Assembly (NCBI RefSeq): GCF_022024175.1 | Contig: NZ_CP091794.1 | Location: forward strand, 2,170,001 to 2,234,000 | Reading direction: 5' to 3' | Origin: Prevotella communis | GTDB lineage: Bacteria > Bacteroidota > Bacteroidia > Bacteroidales > Bacteroidaceae | DNA: 64,000 nucleotides | Shown: positions 54,734-63,800 of the stretch, one piece after another | Position numbering within the stretch: position 1 is the first letter of the stretch | Layout: each line of letters begins with the position of its first letter | Made by a program: the position numbers and the translations under genes | Notes under the pieces: generated by a model | Database searches by the model: none | Told to the model about the DNA's origin: nothing | The model's input: only the letters and a program-made list of their open reading frames with translations

Positions 54734-56079
54734 CGGAACGCAAGTGGCTGACCAATATAATCTCGATCTACGACACCATGATGATATACTGAATGACCAT
54801 TACAGAATGTTTGCTCCACGCGCCAGTTGAAGGTGTGCCCCTCCATAGGACTCCAGCCACATTTGCTTTCAATCACCTCTGGCGTCACTGCCCATGATGA
54901 CTTTGGACGTACAATGACGAGGTCGGCCTGATAGCCTTTACGGATAAAGCCACGATGACGAACTTCAAACAACGTAGCGGGATTATGCGCCATGAGTTGC
55001 ACCATCCGCTCAATGGACAGCACTTTCTGGTCAACAAGTTCCAGCATGGTTGGCAATGAGAACTGTACCATCGGCATACCACTGGCAGCCTTGGCACATC
55101 CTCCCTGTTTCTGTGACAACAGATGAGGTGCATGATCAGTGGCAATGGTGAAAATACGTCCATCATTCAATGACTCACGCAGCATGAACTGATCTACAGG
55201 ACTCTTGATAGCTGGATTTACCTTGATACGTGATCCCAAACGTTCATGGTCAAGCATCGTGAAATAAAGGTGACCGACCGTAGCTTCAGCGGTGATTGAA
55301 GCCATTTTCCCCTGTTTAGTAAAAGGAGGTATCAGTTCCAACTCATCAGCTGTGGAGATATGGGCTACATGCAAACGGGCATGATGCTTCTTAGCTAATT
55401 CTACTGCCTTGGTAGTTGATGCCAGACAGGCTTCCTCACTACGAATCAGGGCATGCAAAGACACCTGAGGATCATCGCCCCAGGCTTTCTTAGCCTCCTC
55501 CATGTTACGATTGATAATCGTGGTATCTTCACAGTGTGCCATGATAGGTAATTTCGCAGAGGCAAAGATACGATTCAACGCCTCATCACGATCCACCAAC
55601 ATATTGCCTGTGCTGCTACCCATGAAGAGTTTGATACCTGGAATACGATGTACATCGAGCTTACTAAATAAGTCTACATTATCGTTTGTTGCACCAAAGA
55701 AGAAGGTATAATTCACGTGACTGCTCTTGGCTGCACGCTGGAACTTATCTTCAAGGGCTTCTATCGTGGTGGTCTGCGGAACAGTATTAGGCATCTCAAA
55801 ATAGGAGGTAACGCCACCTGCAGCAGCTGCACGACTCTCACTCTCGATATCAGCCTTCTCGGTCATGCCAGGCTCACGGAAATGAACATGTGTATCAATG
55901 ATACCAGGCAGGACATAACAACCTTTGGCATCGACGACAGAAGTAAATGATGATTCCTGAGGAATATCCTTACCGTCAATGACGTCTACGATTTGTTCGT
56001 TTTCAATAACAATGGCGCCTTCGAAGGTACGTCCTTCGTTGACGATACGTCCTCCTTTAATTAGCGTTCTCATTACCAT
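54730..56079 (-). CDS. pyrC: Dihydroorotase (class I)
   Basis: The 449-aa amidohydrolase has metal motif DTHVHFREPG (about 62-71), further His residues in MAHCED and HVAHIS, and catalytic DHAPH near 305. It converts carbamoyl aspartate to dihydroorotate in pyrimidine synthesis, using the carbamoyl phosphate pathway also fed by carAB. The start could be ATG 56079 or 56073; both overlap the upstream lipoprotein gene. Confidence 0.93.
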   Translation of the reverse strand: MVMRTLIKGGRIVNEGRTFEGAIVIENEQIVDVIDGKDIPQESSFTSVVDAKGCYVLPGIIDTHVHFREPGMTEKADIESESRAAAAGGVTSYFEMPNTVPQTTTIEALEDKFQRAAKSSHVNYTFFFGATNDNVDLFSKLDVHRIPGIKLFMGSSTGNMLVDRDEALNRIFASAKLPIMAHCEDTTIINRNMEEAKKAWGDDPQVSLHALIRSEEACLASTTKAVELAKKHHARLHVAHISTADELELIPPFTKQGKMASITAEATVGHLYFTMLDHERLGSRIKVNPAIKSPVDQFMLRESLNDGRIFTIATDHAPHLLSQKQGGCAKAASGMPMVQFSLPTMLELVDQKVLSIERMVQLMAHNPATLFEVRHRGFIRKGYQADLVIVRPKSSWAVTPEVIESKCGWSPMEGHTFNWRVEQTFCNGHSVYHHGVVDRDYIGQPLAFR

Positions 56080-56812
56080 TCAGGATATCTTGTATCGTTG
56101 CATCGTCAATTTCAGAGGGGAGCGTAGCCTCACGAGGCTCTGGTTTCTCAATCATCTCACTCTCTGTCACACTCTTATAAAACTCAGCAACCAAGGGATG
56201 GTTCTTGAACGCATCCGGTGCCTTGCTCATGATATGTTCCACCTGAGGAACTGACGTTGCCATTTGCACAAACACAAAGGGAGCCAGTACGTTATCAAAG
56301 TTCTCTTCAACAAAACCTGAAACCAGGCTATCCTCTTTCTGGGCGATGACAGCAGCCTCAGCATTAAGGATGCGTTCTATCTCATCCTCATCAACACCAT
56401 CAAGCAGCATCTGACTGTAACGATGGTCAAGTTCTACCATCTGATTCTGCAACTGGGTATGCTGATCCAAGAAGTCATAAAGCAAATCATTAAGTGGAGA
56501 ACCACTCACTTTCTGCTGTCCATTATCAATGGTTATACTGATATCACCTTTCTCTACTACCAAGGGCATCAAACTCTGGTCATCCATAAATAAAGAAGCT
56601 ACCTGAACGGTATCAAGGACACCCGAGAAATGGAACTTTCCATGCACCACCTCGCAGGAATCAAGATTTGACAATTTCTTGTCCTTAACCACCTTCAAAT
56701 AGAGTTTACTGCCATCCAGCCTTGAGACTGATGACGTACCTTGTATCACATAAGACTCTGAGCATGAAACCATCAGAGCCATGAGTAAAAAAAGATATGA
56801 AAGGTTCTTCAT
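56057..56812 (-). CDS. DUF4369-domain lipoprotein
   Basis: The 251-aa protein has a signal peptide with lipobox LMVSC (Cys about 17). A DUF4369 beta domain (about 25-120) follows, usually found at the N-terminus of thioredoxin-like lipoproteins. Here the thioredoxin part is absent and replaced by an acidic helical tail. An upstream in-frame ATG at 56821 is also possible. First gene of a five-gene unit with pyrC. Confidence 0.75.
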   Translation of the reverse strand: MKNLSYLFLLMALMVSCSESYVIQGTSSVSRLDGSKLYLKVVKDKKLSNLDSCEVVHGKFHFSGVLDTVQVASLFMDDQSLMPLVVEKGDISITIDNGQQKVSGSPLNDLLYDFLDQHTQLQNQMVELDHRYSQMLLDGVDEDEIERILNAEAAVIAQKEDSLVSGFVEENFDNVLAPFVFVQMATSVPQVEHIMSKAPDAFKNHPLVAEFYKSVTESEMIEKPEPREATLPSEIDDATIQDILNGNENAN

Positions 56813-56835
56813 TTTATCCATCTGCTTATATTTTG

Positions 56836-56843
56836 CAAATGTA
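56836..56843 (-). promoter_or_regulatory. -7 box (TACATTTG) of the DUF4369-pyrC unit
   Basis: Minus-strand TACATTTG lies 24 nt above the ATG at 56812. Confidence 0.6.
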
Positions 56844-56864
56844 CAACCTATTATTGAACTAGAG

Positions 56865-56898
56865 AAAAAAATTTGCGCAATTTAAAACAATTGCGCAA
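56865..56898 (-). terminator. Terminator of the dnaX-divIC unit
   Basis: Minus-strand TTGCGCAATT/AATTGCGCAA, a perfect 10-bp stem with six-base loop, is followed by T7. Confidence 0.88.
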
Positions 56899-56902
56899 TC
56901 TT

Positions 56903-57304
56903 TTATAGTTTTTTTGCCTCTTTTTCCAGTTCACTACTGATTCTATAGGTAGTATAGAGCTGCAAGACAGCCGCCACCAGCAACACAACGACCCAGTTAT
57001 TATTCACATATTGCAGGTAAATAATCCTATCCAGCCCCAAGGAATTATCCTGAGACGCAAACATGAACACCGCAGTCAGCAAAAGCAGTACATCACTGAA
57101 CAACATCACACGACGCAAGCGGCGAATCGTGAAATCACGTCCTTCATAACGCTGCAACATCTGCATACTTGCATAGCCTATTGCACCGACAGCATAGACA
57201 TAGGGAAAATAATACCATCTGAAGATACCAGCACCGGCACCTACTACCATCAACAGAGCACTCACCATAAAGATGGCGTTCTGCCATTTATTCAATTGTT
57301 TCAT
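56903..57304 (-). CDS. Small four-helix inner-membrane protein
   Basis: The 133-aa protein has four predicted hydrophobic helices (about 10-28, 33-50, 66-84, 103-120), a basic loop and a charged C-terminus. I do not recognise a named family. It overlaps the divIC-like gene by 17 bp, which implies translational coupling. Confidence 0.7.
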   Translation of the reverse strand: MKQLNKWQNAIFMVSALLMVVGAGAGIFRWYYFPYVYAVGAIGYASMQMLQRYEGRDFTIRRLRRVMLFSDVLLLLTAVFMFASQDNSLGLDRIIYLQYVNNNWVVVLLVAAVLQLYTTYRISSELEKEAKKL

Positions 57305-57641
57305 CCTTTGAATTATTTTGTTGGAACTCGCGCTGGTCGTCGCTCAAAACAAAGATATCCTCTTCGTCAGTCTTCATAAAGAAGCGCTCACGAGCCACTT
57401 TTTCCATTGCTTTTGTATTACTCTGCAACTGATGAATCTGGGTCTGGTCACGACGATACTCTCCTTCATAGTGTTCAATCTCGTCTTTCAGTTCACTGAT
57501 TCTCATTTTGTTACGAAAGTGCCCCCAGATACTATTGGAGCCTACGAAACCAATCAGTACGACACCAATAACCAACACAACACCATATTTCACAAACGGT
57601 ATTGCCAGAAAAGCCTTGATTGTTTCCTTTATTTTCTTCAT
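57288..57641 (-). CDS. FtsB/DivIC-family septum protein
   Basis: The 117-aa protein has a short cytoplasmic N-terminus, one membrane helix (about 17-34) and a periplasmic coiled coil (about 45-85). It ends in the typical ARERFFMKTDEEDIFVL segment. It should act with FtsL/FtsQ-like partners at the division septum. 35 nt after dnaX, same strand. Confidence 0.85.
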   Translation of the reverse strand: MKKIKETIKAFLAIPFVKYGVVLVIGVVLIGFVGSNSIWGHFRNKMRISELKDEIEHYEGEYRRDQTQIHQLQSNTKAMEKVARERFFMKTDEEDIFVLSDDQREFQQNNSKDETIE

Positions 57642-57676
57642 CTTATTGCAGTTGCAAATTAAAACTCATCACTTTC

Positions 57677-59461
57677 TTAAACCAACTCCAAGCCAAACTC
57701 CTTACGCAGTCGCTCAATAGCTGGGTTCTTGCTTGTCATCAGGTCAAACTGCTGTCGTCTGGACAGTACCACCTCCCGTTCGGTTTGGTCAGCCACAGAA
57801 AGAGACAGCGTAATCTTATTATTTCTGAGATAGATCTTCAGCGTATTCACAATACTGCCTCTGATCTGTTCCATCTCATCTTTGATAATCTCATTTGGCA
57901 CTACCACCTCCACCTCTGGCATACGACGAATGACAGGATTCATATTCTTCATTCTGGCCGCAATACCACTAAGCCGTTCAGGCATTCTGTTGCACATAGC
58001 TACCCACTGCAACTGTAATTCATCCAACGAGAAATTTGCCTGCTCAGTTGATTGTCCATTTGAAGCAGCAACGTCTGACGGAAGCTGGATCTTCAATTTT
58101 CTTCCTGAACCGCGCAGATTATTCCATGTGATACCGATACTCCCGGTTTTCAGAGTTGGCCTGGGAGTCGAGGGAGCAGATGGAGGAGGAGTCTGGGGCG
58201 TATTACTTACAGAACCAGTTTGAACAGGTTCAACAGCTTTACTCTGACTCTGTGGCGCAGCCACGGCCACCTGTGGAGCCGCCTTCGGTTTGGGCTGTGC
58301 CTGCTGAATCAGTTGCTTAAACAGGGATTTCAATCTTCTGGGCTGACGCCCATTTGCCGGCCCCTCCTCGGGCTGTGTCAACTGGGCAATTTCTATCAGT
58401 GTCAATTCCACCAGCAAGCGTTTATTACCCGACTGACGGTAGTTGATATCACACTGATTCATCAATTTCAGAGCACCATAGAGGAAACGCGTATCAGCAT
58501 GCTGTGCCTGTTCCGTATAGCGTTTCTTAGCCTGATCACTCACTTCCAGCAAAGGCAATGTCTGGGGGTCCTTCGCCATCAGCACATTACGCACATGCTT
58601 AGCCAAGCCCTGAATGAGCAAGCCGCCATCGAAGCCATTACTGATGATGCTATTGAGTAGCACCATGATATCGCTCACTTTATTCTGTATGGCCAAATCT
58701 ACCATACGGAAATAGTTGTCCGAATCCAACACATTGAGATCTTCTATCACCTTCTGATAAGTGATATTACCCTGACAGAACGATGCTGCCTGGTCAAAGA
58801 TACTCAGTGCATCTCGCATACCACCATCGGCCTTCTCTGCAATAACCGCCAACGCCGCATCCTCATACTGGATGCCCTCTTTTTCTGCCACGTGTTTCAA
58901 GTGATCGATGGTATTCTGCACCGTCATACGCTCAAAGTCGTATATCTGACAACGACTCAGGATGGTGGGCAGAATCTTATGCTTCTCTGTAGTAGCCAGA
59001 ATAAAGATGACATGTGCAGGGGGTTCCTCCAATGTCTTCAGGAAAGCATTAAAAGCCGCTGTCGACAACATGTGGACCTCGTCAATGATAAAGACCTTGT
59101 ATTTTCCCACCTGCGGAGGAATACGAGTCTGTTCCATCAACGTCTTGATATGTTCTACCGAATTGTTTGAAGCAGCATCGAGCTCAAAGATATTCAGTGA
59201 GCGCTGCTCATTAAACGACTGACAACTCTCACACTCGTTACATGCCTCTCCATCTGCCGTCGGATTCTGACAATTGATAGCCTTCGCAAAGATTCGCGCG
59301 CATGTTGTTTTACCGACGCCTCGTGGTCCGCAAAACAAGTAGGCATGAGCCAGTTTGCCGCTCTTCACGGCATTTTTTAGCGTAGTGGTCAGAGCCAACT
59401 GCCCAACCACCGTATCAAACGACATCGGTCTGTATTTTCGTGCCGAAACAATATATTCCAT
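57677..59461 (-). CDS. dnaX: DNA polymerase III subunits gamma/tau
   Basis: The 594-aa AAA+ clamp-loader subunit has Walker A GPRGVGKT (45-52), a Cys4 zinc module (CQNPTADGEACNECESC, about 69-85), Walker B FIIDEVH near 120 and the SRC sensor. A Pro/Gln-rich linker (about 385-440) and a tau-like C-terminal part follow. It loads the sliding clamp and couples polymerases. I see no clear slippery frameshift signal for a gamma form. Confidence 0.94.
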   Translation of the reverse strand: MEYIVSARKYRPMSFDTVVGQLALTTTLKNAVKSGKLAHAYLFCGPRGVGKTTCARIFAKAINCQNPTADGEACNECESCQSFNEQRSLNIFELDAASNNSVEHIKTLMEQTRIPPQVGKYKVFIIDEVHMLSTAAFNAFLKTLEEPPAHVIFILATTEKHKILPTILSRCQIYDFERMTVQNTIDHLKHVAEKEGIQYEDAALAVIAEKADGGMRDALSIFDQAASFCQGNITYQKVIEDLNVLDSDNYFRMVDLAIQNKVSDIMVLLNSIISNGFDGGLLIQGLAKHVRNVLMAKDPQTLPLLEVSDQAKKRYTEQAQHADTRFLYGALKLMNQCDINYRQSGNKRLLVELTLIEIAQLTQPEEGPANGRQPRRLKSLFKQLIQQAQPKPKAAPQVAVAAPQSQSKAVEPVQTGSVSNTPQTPPPSAPSTPRPTLKTGSIGITWNNLRGSGRKLKIQLPSDVAASNGQSTEQANFSLDELQLQWVAMCNRMPERLSGIAARMKNMNPVIRRMPEVEVVVPNEIIKDEMEQIRGSIVNTLKIYLRNNKITLSLSVADQTEREVVLSRRQQFDLMTSKNPAIERLRKEFGLELV

Positions 59462-59483
59462 ATTTTTTGTTAGTTTGCGCTTG

Positions 59484-59491
59484 CAAAGTTA
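59484..59491 (-). promoter_or_regulatory. -7 box (TAACTTTG) of dnaX
   Basis: Minus-strand TAACTTTG lies 23 nt above the dnaX ATG. Confidence 0.65.
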
Positions 59492-59515
59492 ACAAAAAAA
59501 GCCAAAAGTGGAAAA

Positions 59516-59582
59516 TGAAAAGTGAAAAATTTGCACCGCTTCAAAATTATTATATTTGCAGAAGCAAATTTTTCACTTTTCA
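59516..59582. repeat. 19-bp perfect inverted repeat built from 7-bp units
   Basis: TGAAAAGTGAAAAATTTGC (59516-59534) is exactly complementary to GCAAATTTTTCACTTTTCA (59564-59582), with a 29-bp spacer. Each arm belongs to a heptamer array (AAAAGTG type, 59504-59531; CTTTTCA type, 59567-59595). It fills the asnA-dnaX gap. It could form a hairpin in the asnA transcript. Confidence 0.75.
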
Positions 59583-59597
59583 CATTACCCTTTATCC

Positions 59598-60635
59598 TTA
59601 AATCAGCGGCATACCCAAATCCTTGCACTCTTTCCGCATTTCATCGGGCCAGATAGAGGCCTGAATCTCACCGATATGGGCTTTATGAAGCAACACCATG
59701 CAAAGACGACTCTGACCAATACCACCACCGATACTCAAAGGCAGTTTATCATTCAACAGCTGCTGATGGAAATAGAGTTTCTCACGCTGCTGCTGACCTT
59801 CAATCTCAAGCTGACGCAAGAGTGACTCTTTGTCTACACGGATACCCATTGACGAAAGTTCGAAAGAACGCCCTAGCACAGGATACCAGATAAGGATATC
59901 ACCATTCAGGCCCTTACGTCCGTCCTCTGCCACTGTCGACCAGTCATCATAGTCTGGAGCACGTCCATCATGTTTCTCTCCATTCGCCAGTTTTCCGCCA
60001 ATGCCAATTACAAACACGGCACCACACTTCTTACAGATAGCATCCTCACGTTCTTTGGGCGTCTTATCGGGATACATCTGCAGCAGTTCTTCCGCATGAA
60101 CAAAATGTATCGTCTCTGGCAGGAAGGGTTTTATCTGAGGGTAGCTCTCGCACACCAAATATTCCGTACGACGAATAGCAGCATAGATGCGCTCCACAAT
60201 ATTCTTCAGGAAGGCAAGCGTACGATCTTCACGACGGATAACTGCCTCCCAGTCCCATTGGTCAACATACAGTGAGTGGAGATTATCCAACTCCTCATCA
60301 GCACGGATGGCATTCATATCTGTATAGATACCATAACCAGGCTCCACCTCGTATTCTGCAAGTGTCAGGCGCTTCCACTTAGCCAACGAGTGTACCACTT
60401 CTGCACGAGCATCACCCAAATCCTTGATGGGGAAAGTAACCGCACGCTCCACACCATTCAGGTCATCGTTAATACCTAAGCCCTGCAACACAAACAAGGG
60501 GGCTGTTACACGACGAAGACGCAATTCCGTGGAGAGATTCTGCTGAAAGAACTCCTTAATCAATTTAATGCCCTGCTCTGTCTGACGCATGTCGAGCAGA
60601 CGCTGATAGTCTACAGGTTTAATGACTTGACTCAT
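59598..60635 (-). CDS. asnA: Aspartate--ammonia ligase
   Basis: The 345-aa AsnA-type asparagine synthetase is related to class II tRNA synthetases. It makes asparagine from aspartate, ammonia and ATP. Conserved motifs seen include LQGLGINDDLNGVERAVTF, SLYVDQWDWE and the C-terminal SIGGGIGQSRLCM. It has its own promoter and is monocistronic or weakly linked to dnaX. Confidence 0.94.
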   Translation of the reverse strand: MSQVIKPVDYQRLLDMRQTEQGIKLIKEFFQQNLSTELRLRRVTAPLFVLQGLGINDDLNGVERAVTFPIKDLGDARAEVVHSLAKWKRLTLAEYEVEPGYGIYTDMNAIRADEELDNLHSLYVDQWDWEAVIRREDRTLAFLKNIVERIYAAIRRTEYLVCESYPQIKPFLPETIHFVHAEELLQMYPDKTPKEREDAICKKCGAVFVIGIGGKLANGEKHDGRAPDYDDWSTVAEDGRKGLNGDILIWYPVLGRSFELSSMGIRVDKESLLRQLEIEGQQQREKLYFHQQLLNDKLPLSIGGGIGQSRLCMVLLHKAHIGEIQASIWPDEMRKECKDLGMPLI

Positions 60636-60657
60636 GTTGTTATTAAAATTTTGGGTG

Positions 60658-60665
60658 CAAAGATA
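60658..60665 (-). promoter_or_regulatory. -7 box (TATCTTTG) of asnA
   Basis: Minus-strand TATCTTTG lies 23 nt above the asnA ATG. Confidence 0.68.
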
Positions 60666-60704
60666 ACAATTAAATATTAAATTGCAAATAATTTACGAAT
60701 AAAA

Positions 60705-60751
60705 CTTTTCAAAAAGTAAGAATAACACAATTTTCAGTAACTTTTTGAAAG
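60705..60751. repeat. Interrupted inverted repeat upstream of the PL11 gene
   Basis: CTTTTCAAAAAGT (60705-60717) and ACTTTTTGAAAG (60740-60751) are complementary apart from one extra T, and each arm is itself nearly palindromic. It lies about 80 bp above the PL11 promoter. It could be a pair of operator half-sites or chance in AT-rich DNA. Confidence 0.35.
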
Positions 60752-60832
60752 AATACAGCATAAAAAGTCAAGGACAAAATATTAAATAATGTATAATTGA
60801 CACACTTTTAGTTTTTTCTTCGTAACTTTGCA

Positions 60833-60840
60833 GCGTCAAA
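60833..60840 (+). promoter_or_regulatory. -7 box (TAACTTTG) of the PL11 gene
   Basis: TAACTTTG lies 31 nt before the ATG at 60872. Confidence 0.65.
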
Positions 60841-60871
60841 AAAGCTAACTGAAAACTATAAAATATAATCA

Positions 60872-63800
60872 ATGAGACGATTTCTTCTTACAATGACAGC
60901 GCTAGTGCTCGCGACAGCAAGCATGACAGCTCAGCGTAGAACAGACCAGTTGGATCGCGGCCTTATCGCTATGAAAACCGCACGCGGTATGTATCTCAAC
61001 TGGCGTATTCAGGCTGACGAATACTACGATGTATCCTACATTGTGTATCGTGACGGTCAGCCTATCAACGACAAGCCCCTTTCCGTATCAAACTACACCG
61101 ACACAGAAGGTACCATCAACAGTAAATATACTGTTGCTGCCGTGGTAAATGGTGTTGTGAAGAATGTGAGCAAAGTGGCTAAAAACTGGACTACCAGCTA
61201 CACTGAGATTCAGCTCAATCACGAGGGCATCAAGAGCACACTTGTTCCCAACGATGCCACCTGTGCTGATGTCGATGGTGATGGAGAACTGGAAATCATC
61301 ATGAAGTTCGACAATCTGAGTGAGATGGAACAGTCCTACCCCAAGTATGGACCAAAGATTGATGGTGTTGACACGAAAGAATATACCATCTTTGAGTGCT
61401 TCAAACTTGACGGAACCCGCTTATGGTGGATCAACTGTGGACCAAACATGGCTGACTTCCAGAATAACGAACAAAACATCATGGCATACGACTGGGATGG
61501 TGATGGTAAAGCAGAGTGCATCATGCGTGCTACTGACGGTCTGACCATGCATATGAAAGATGGCAGCACCTATACCGTGGGTGATGCCAATTCCAACGTG
61601 CGTGGAGCCAATGGTGGTGGCGTCAACTGGTTTATCTGCACCGACGGAGAATACCTACTATATTTTAATGGTGAGACAGGTGCCAAATACCAAGAAATGC
61701 CCTACCCCTTGAAACTCCGTGAGACACCCGGTGCTGACCTTGCAACCGAATGGGGCCATTCAGGATGGCAGCATCGCAGTTCGAAGCATTTCTTCGGTGC
61801 GCCCTATTTTGACGGAAAGAAACCCAGCATTTTCTTGGCTCGAGGTATCTACACCCGTCATAAGATGATTGCCTATGATGTGAATCCCACAACCCACCAA
61901 CTCACACAACGCTGGCGTTGGGACTGTAACGCAGGTGGCCCTTGGAAAGGACAGGGTTATCATAACTACTGTGTGGCCGATGTGGACTGGGACGGTCGTG
62001 ATGAGATTGTCTTTGGCTCTATGGTCATCGATGATAATGGTAAGGGGCTATCAACGACAGGCTTCGGACACGGTGACGCAGAACAAGTTGGAGACCTAGA
62101 CCCCTACCGTCATGGTCATGAAGTATTCGCCTGCATGGAAGACAATCCAGGTACAAACTATCGTGATGCCACCACGTCAAAGGTATACTATCGCTACATC
62201 GCCGGCAGTGATGTAGGACGCTGTATGGCTGGCAATTTCAGCAACGCTTTCCCCGGCTCTATGGGTACACCTACAGATATAGGTCCCATCAGTCTTGTTA
62301 CATGCAAGACCGTTTCTGGCATTACAGAGGCTGGAGTCAATCAGAATATGCGTATCTACTGGGATGGTGACCTACTTGAAGAAACCTTTAACTATGTCAA
62401 TGGCAAGAACACCGCAGGTTGCATAGCAAAATATGGTTCCTGGAGCCCCATCTACACCATGGACGGTTCTATGACCAACAATGACACCAAAGGCACACCA
62501 TGTTTCCAAGGTGACATCTTAGGTGACTGGCGCGAAGAAGTTATTATGCGTACAGCCAATAACAATATTCGCATATACTCTACCCCAACAACGACCAAGT
62601 GGCGTATCCCTTCACTTTGGTACGACCATCAGTATCGCAACGCCATGGTATGGCAGATGTGCGGATATAACCAGCCACCACGTCCAAGTTATTTCCTTGG
62701 CGAACTGGAGGGAATCACCATGGCGCCACCACCATTGACTACGACAGGACGCGTGGAGGTAATGAACAACGGTACCATCGGAAGCAGTCTGAACGGACAG
62801 CACGTCATGGTATGCGAAACGACAAATAGCAATGTCACCATTGAGGAGGGTGCCCAACCTGAAATCCTGACATTCAACGTACCTACATGGGTACGAGGTT
62901 CGGCAGCTAGCGAGTGTACTACCAAGGACACAAAGATTAACTATGTGACCTATACATGCACTGTAAGCGGAAGCGGTATCAGTGGTAATGGACGTCTGGT
63001 AAAACAGGGTGACGGCATTTTGGAGTTGCCCAAGGTTGACATGTCACATACAGGAGAGACGAACATATGGGCTGGTGTACTGAATTTCGACGGCACAATG
63101 AAGAATTCCCCTCTCTGGCTCAACCGCTTTGCAGAACTCAATAGCGATGGAGGTCAGTTCCGTTCTATCAAGATGGATTATGCTTCTATCCTGCGCCCTG
63201 GTCGCGCAGACAATCGCGGTACAATCACGACCGACAGCTTGCTGTTGGGCTTTGGATCACGCGTCATCTATGATCTCTACGAAGATTTCTCAGCCGACCA
63301 AATCAACACAAAGTATTTTTATATTGAAACAAAGAACTGGCAGAATGGTCCAGACTATCTGACCCCTGTGATTGAAATTGCCTATCATGGTGAAGGTGAC
63401 ATTGAACCAGGCAAATACCTCATCGGCAAAGCAACCGAAATAAAAGGAAGCATCAATAACATCCGCATCGAAGGAGTTCCTTCCAACAAAAAGGCAACCC
63501 TCACCACGGAGAACGAAAGTCTCTATATTATTATAGAAGGTATGCGCAGTGCAACAACCATCAATTGGACTGGTTCAGAAAGCACTGTCTGGGATCTTGA
63601 CAATACAACAAACTTCCTAAAAGGTGAAGAGAAGTCAACCTTCGTTACTGGTGATGACGTATTCTTCGGCGACGATGCCACACAGTTTAATGTAACCATC
63701 AACAGCGAACTGGAAACTGACACGATATTCGTAGAGAATACCAAGGCTTATACCATACAGGGTACAGGTTCCATCACAGGTAACTCCATGCTCAACAAGA

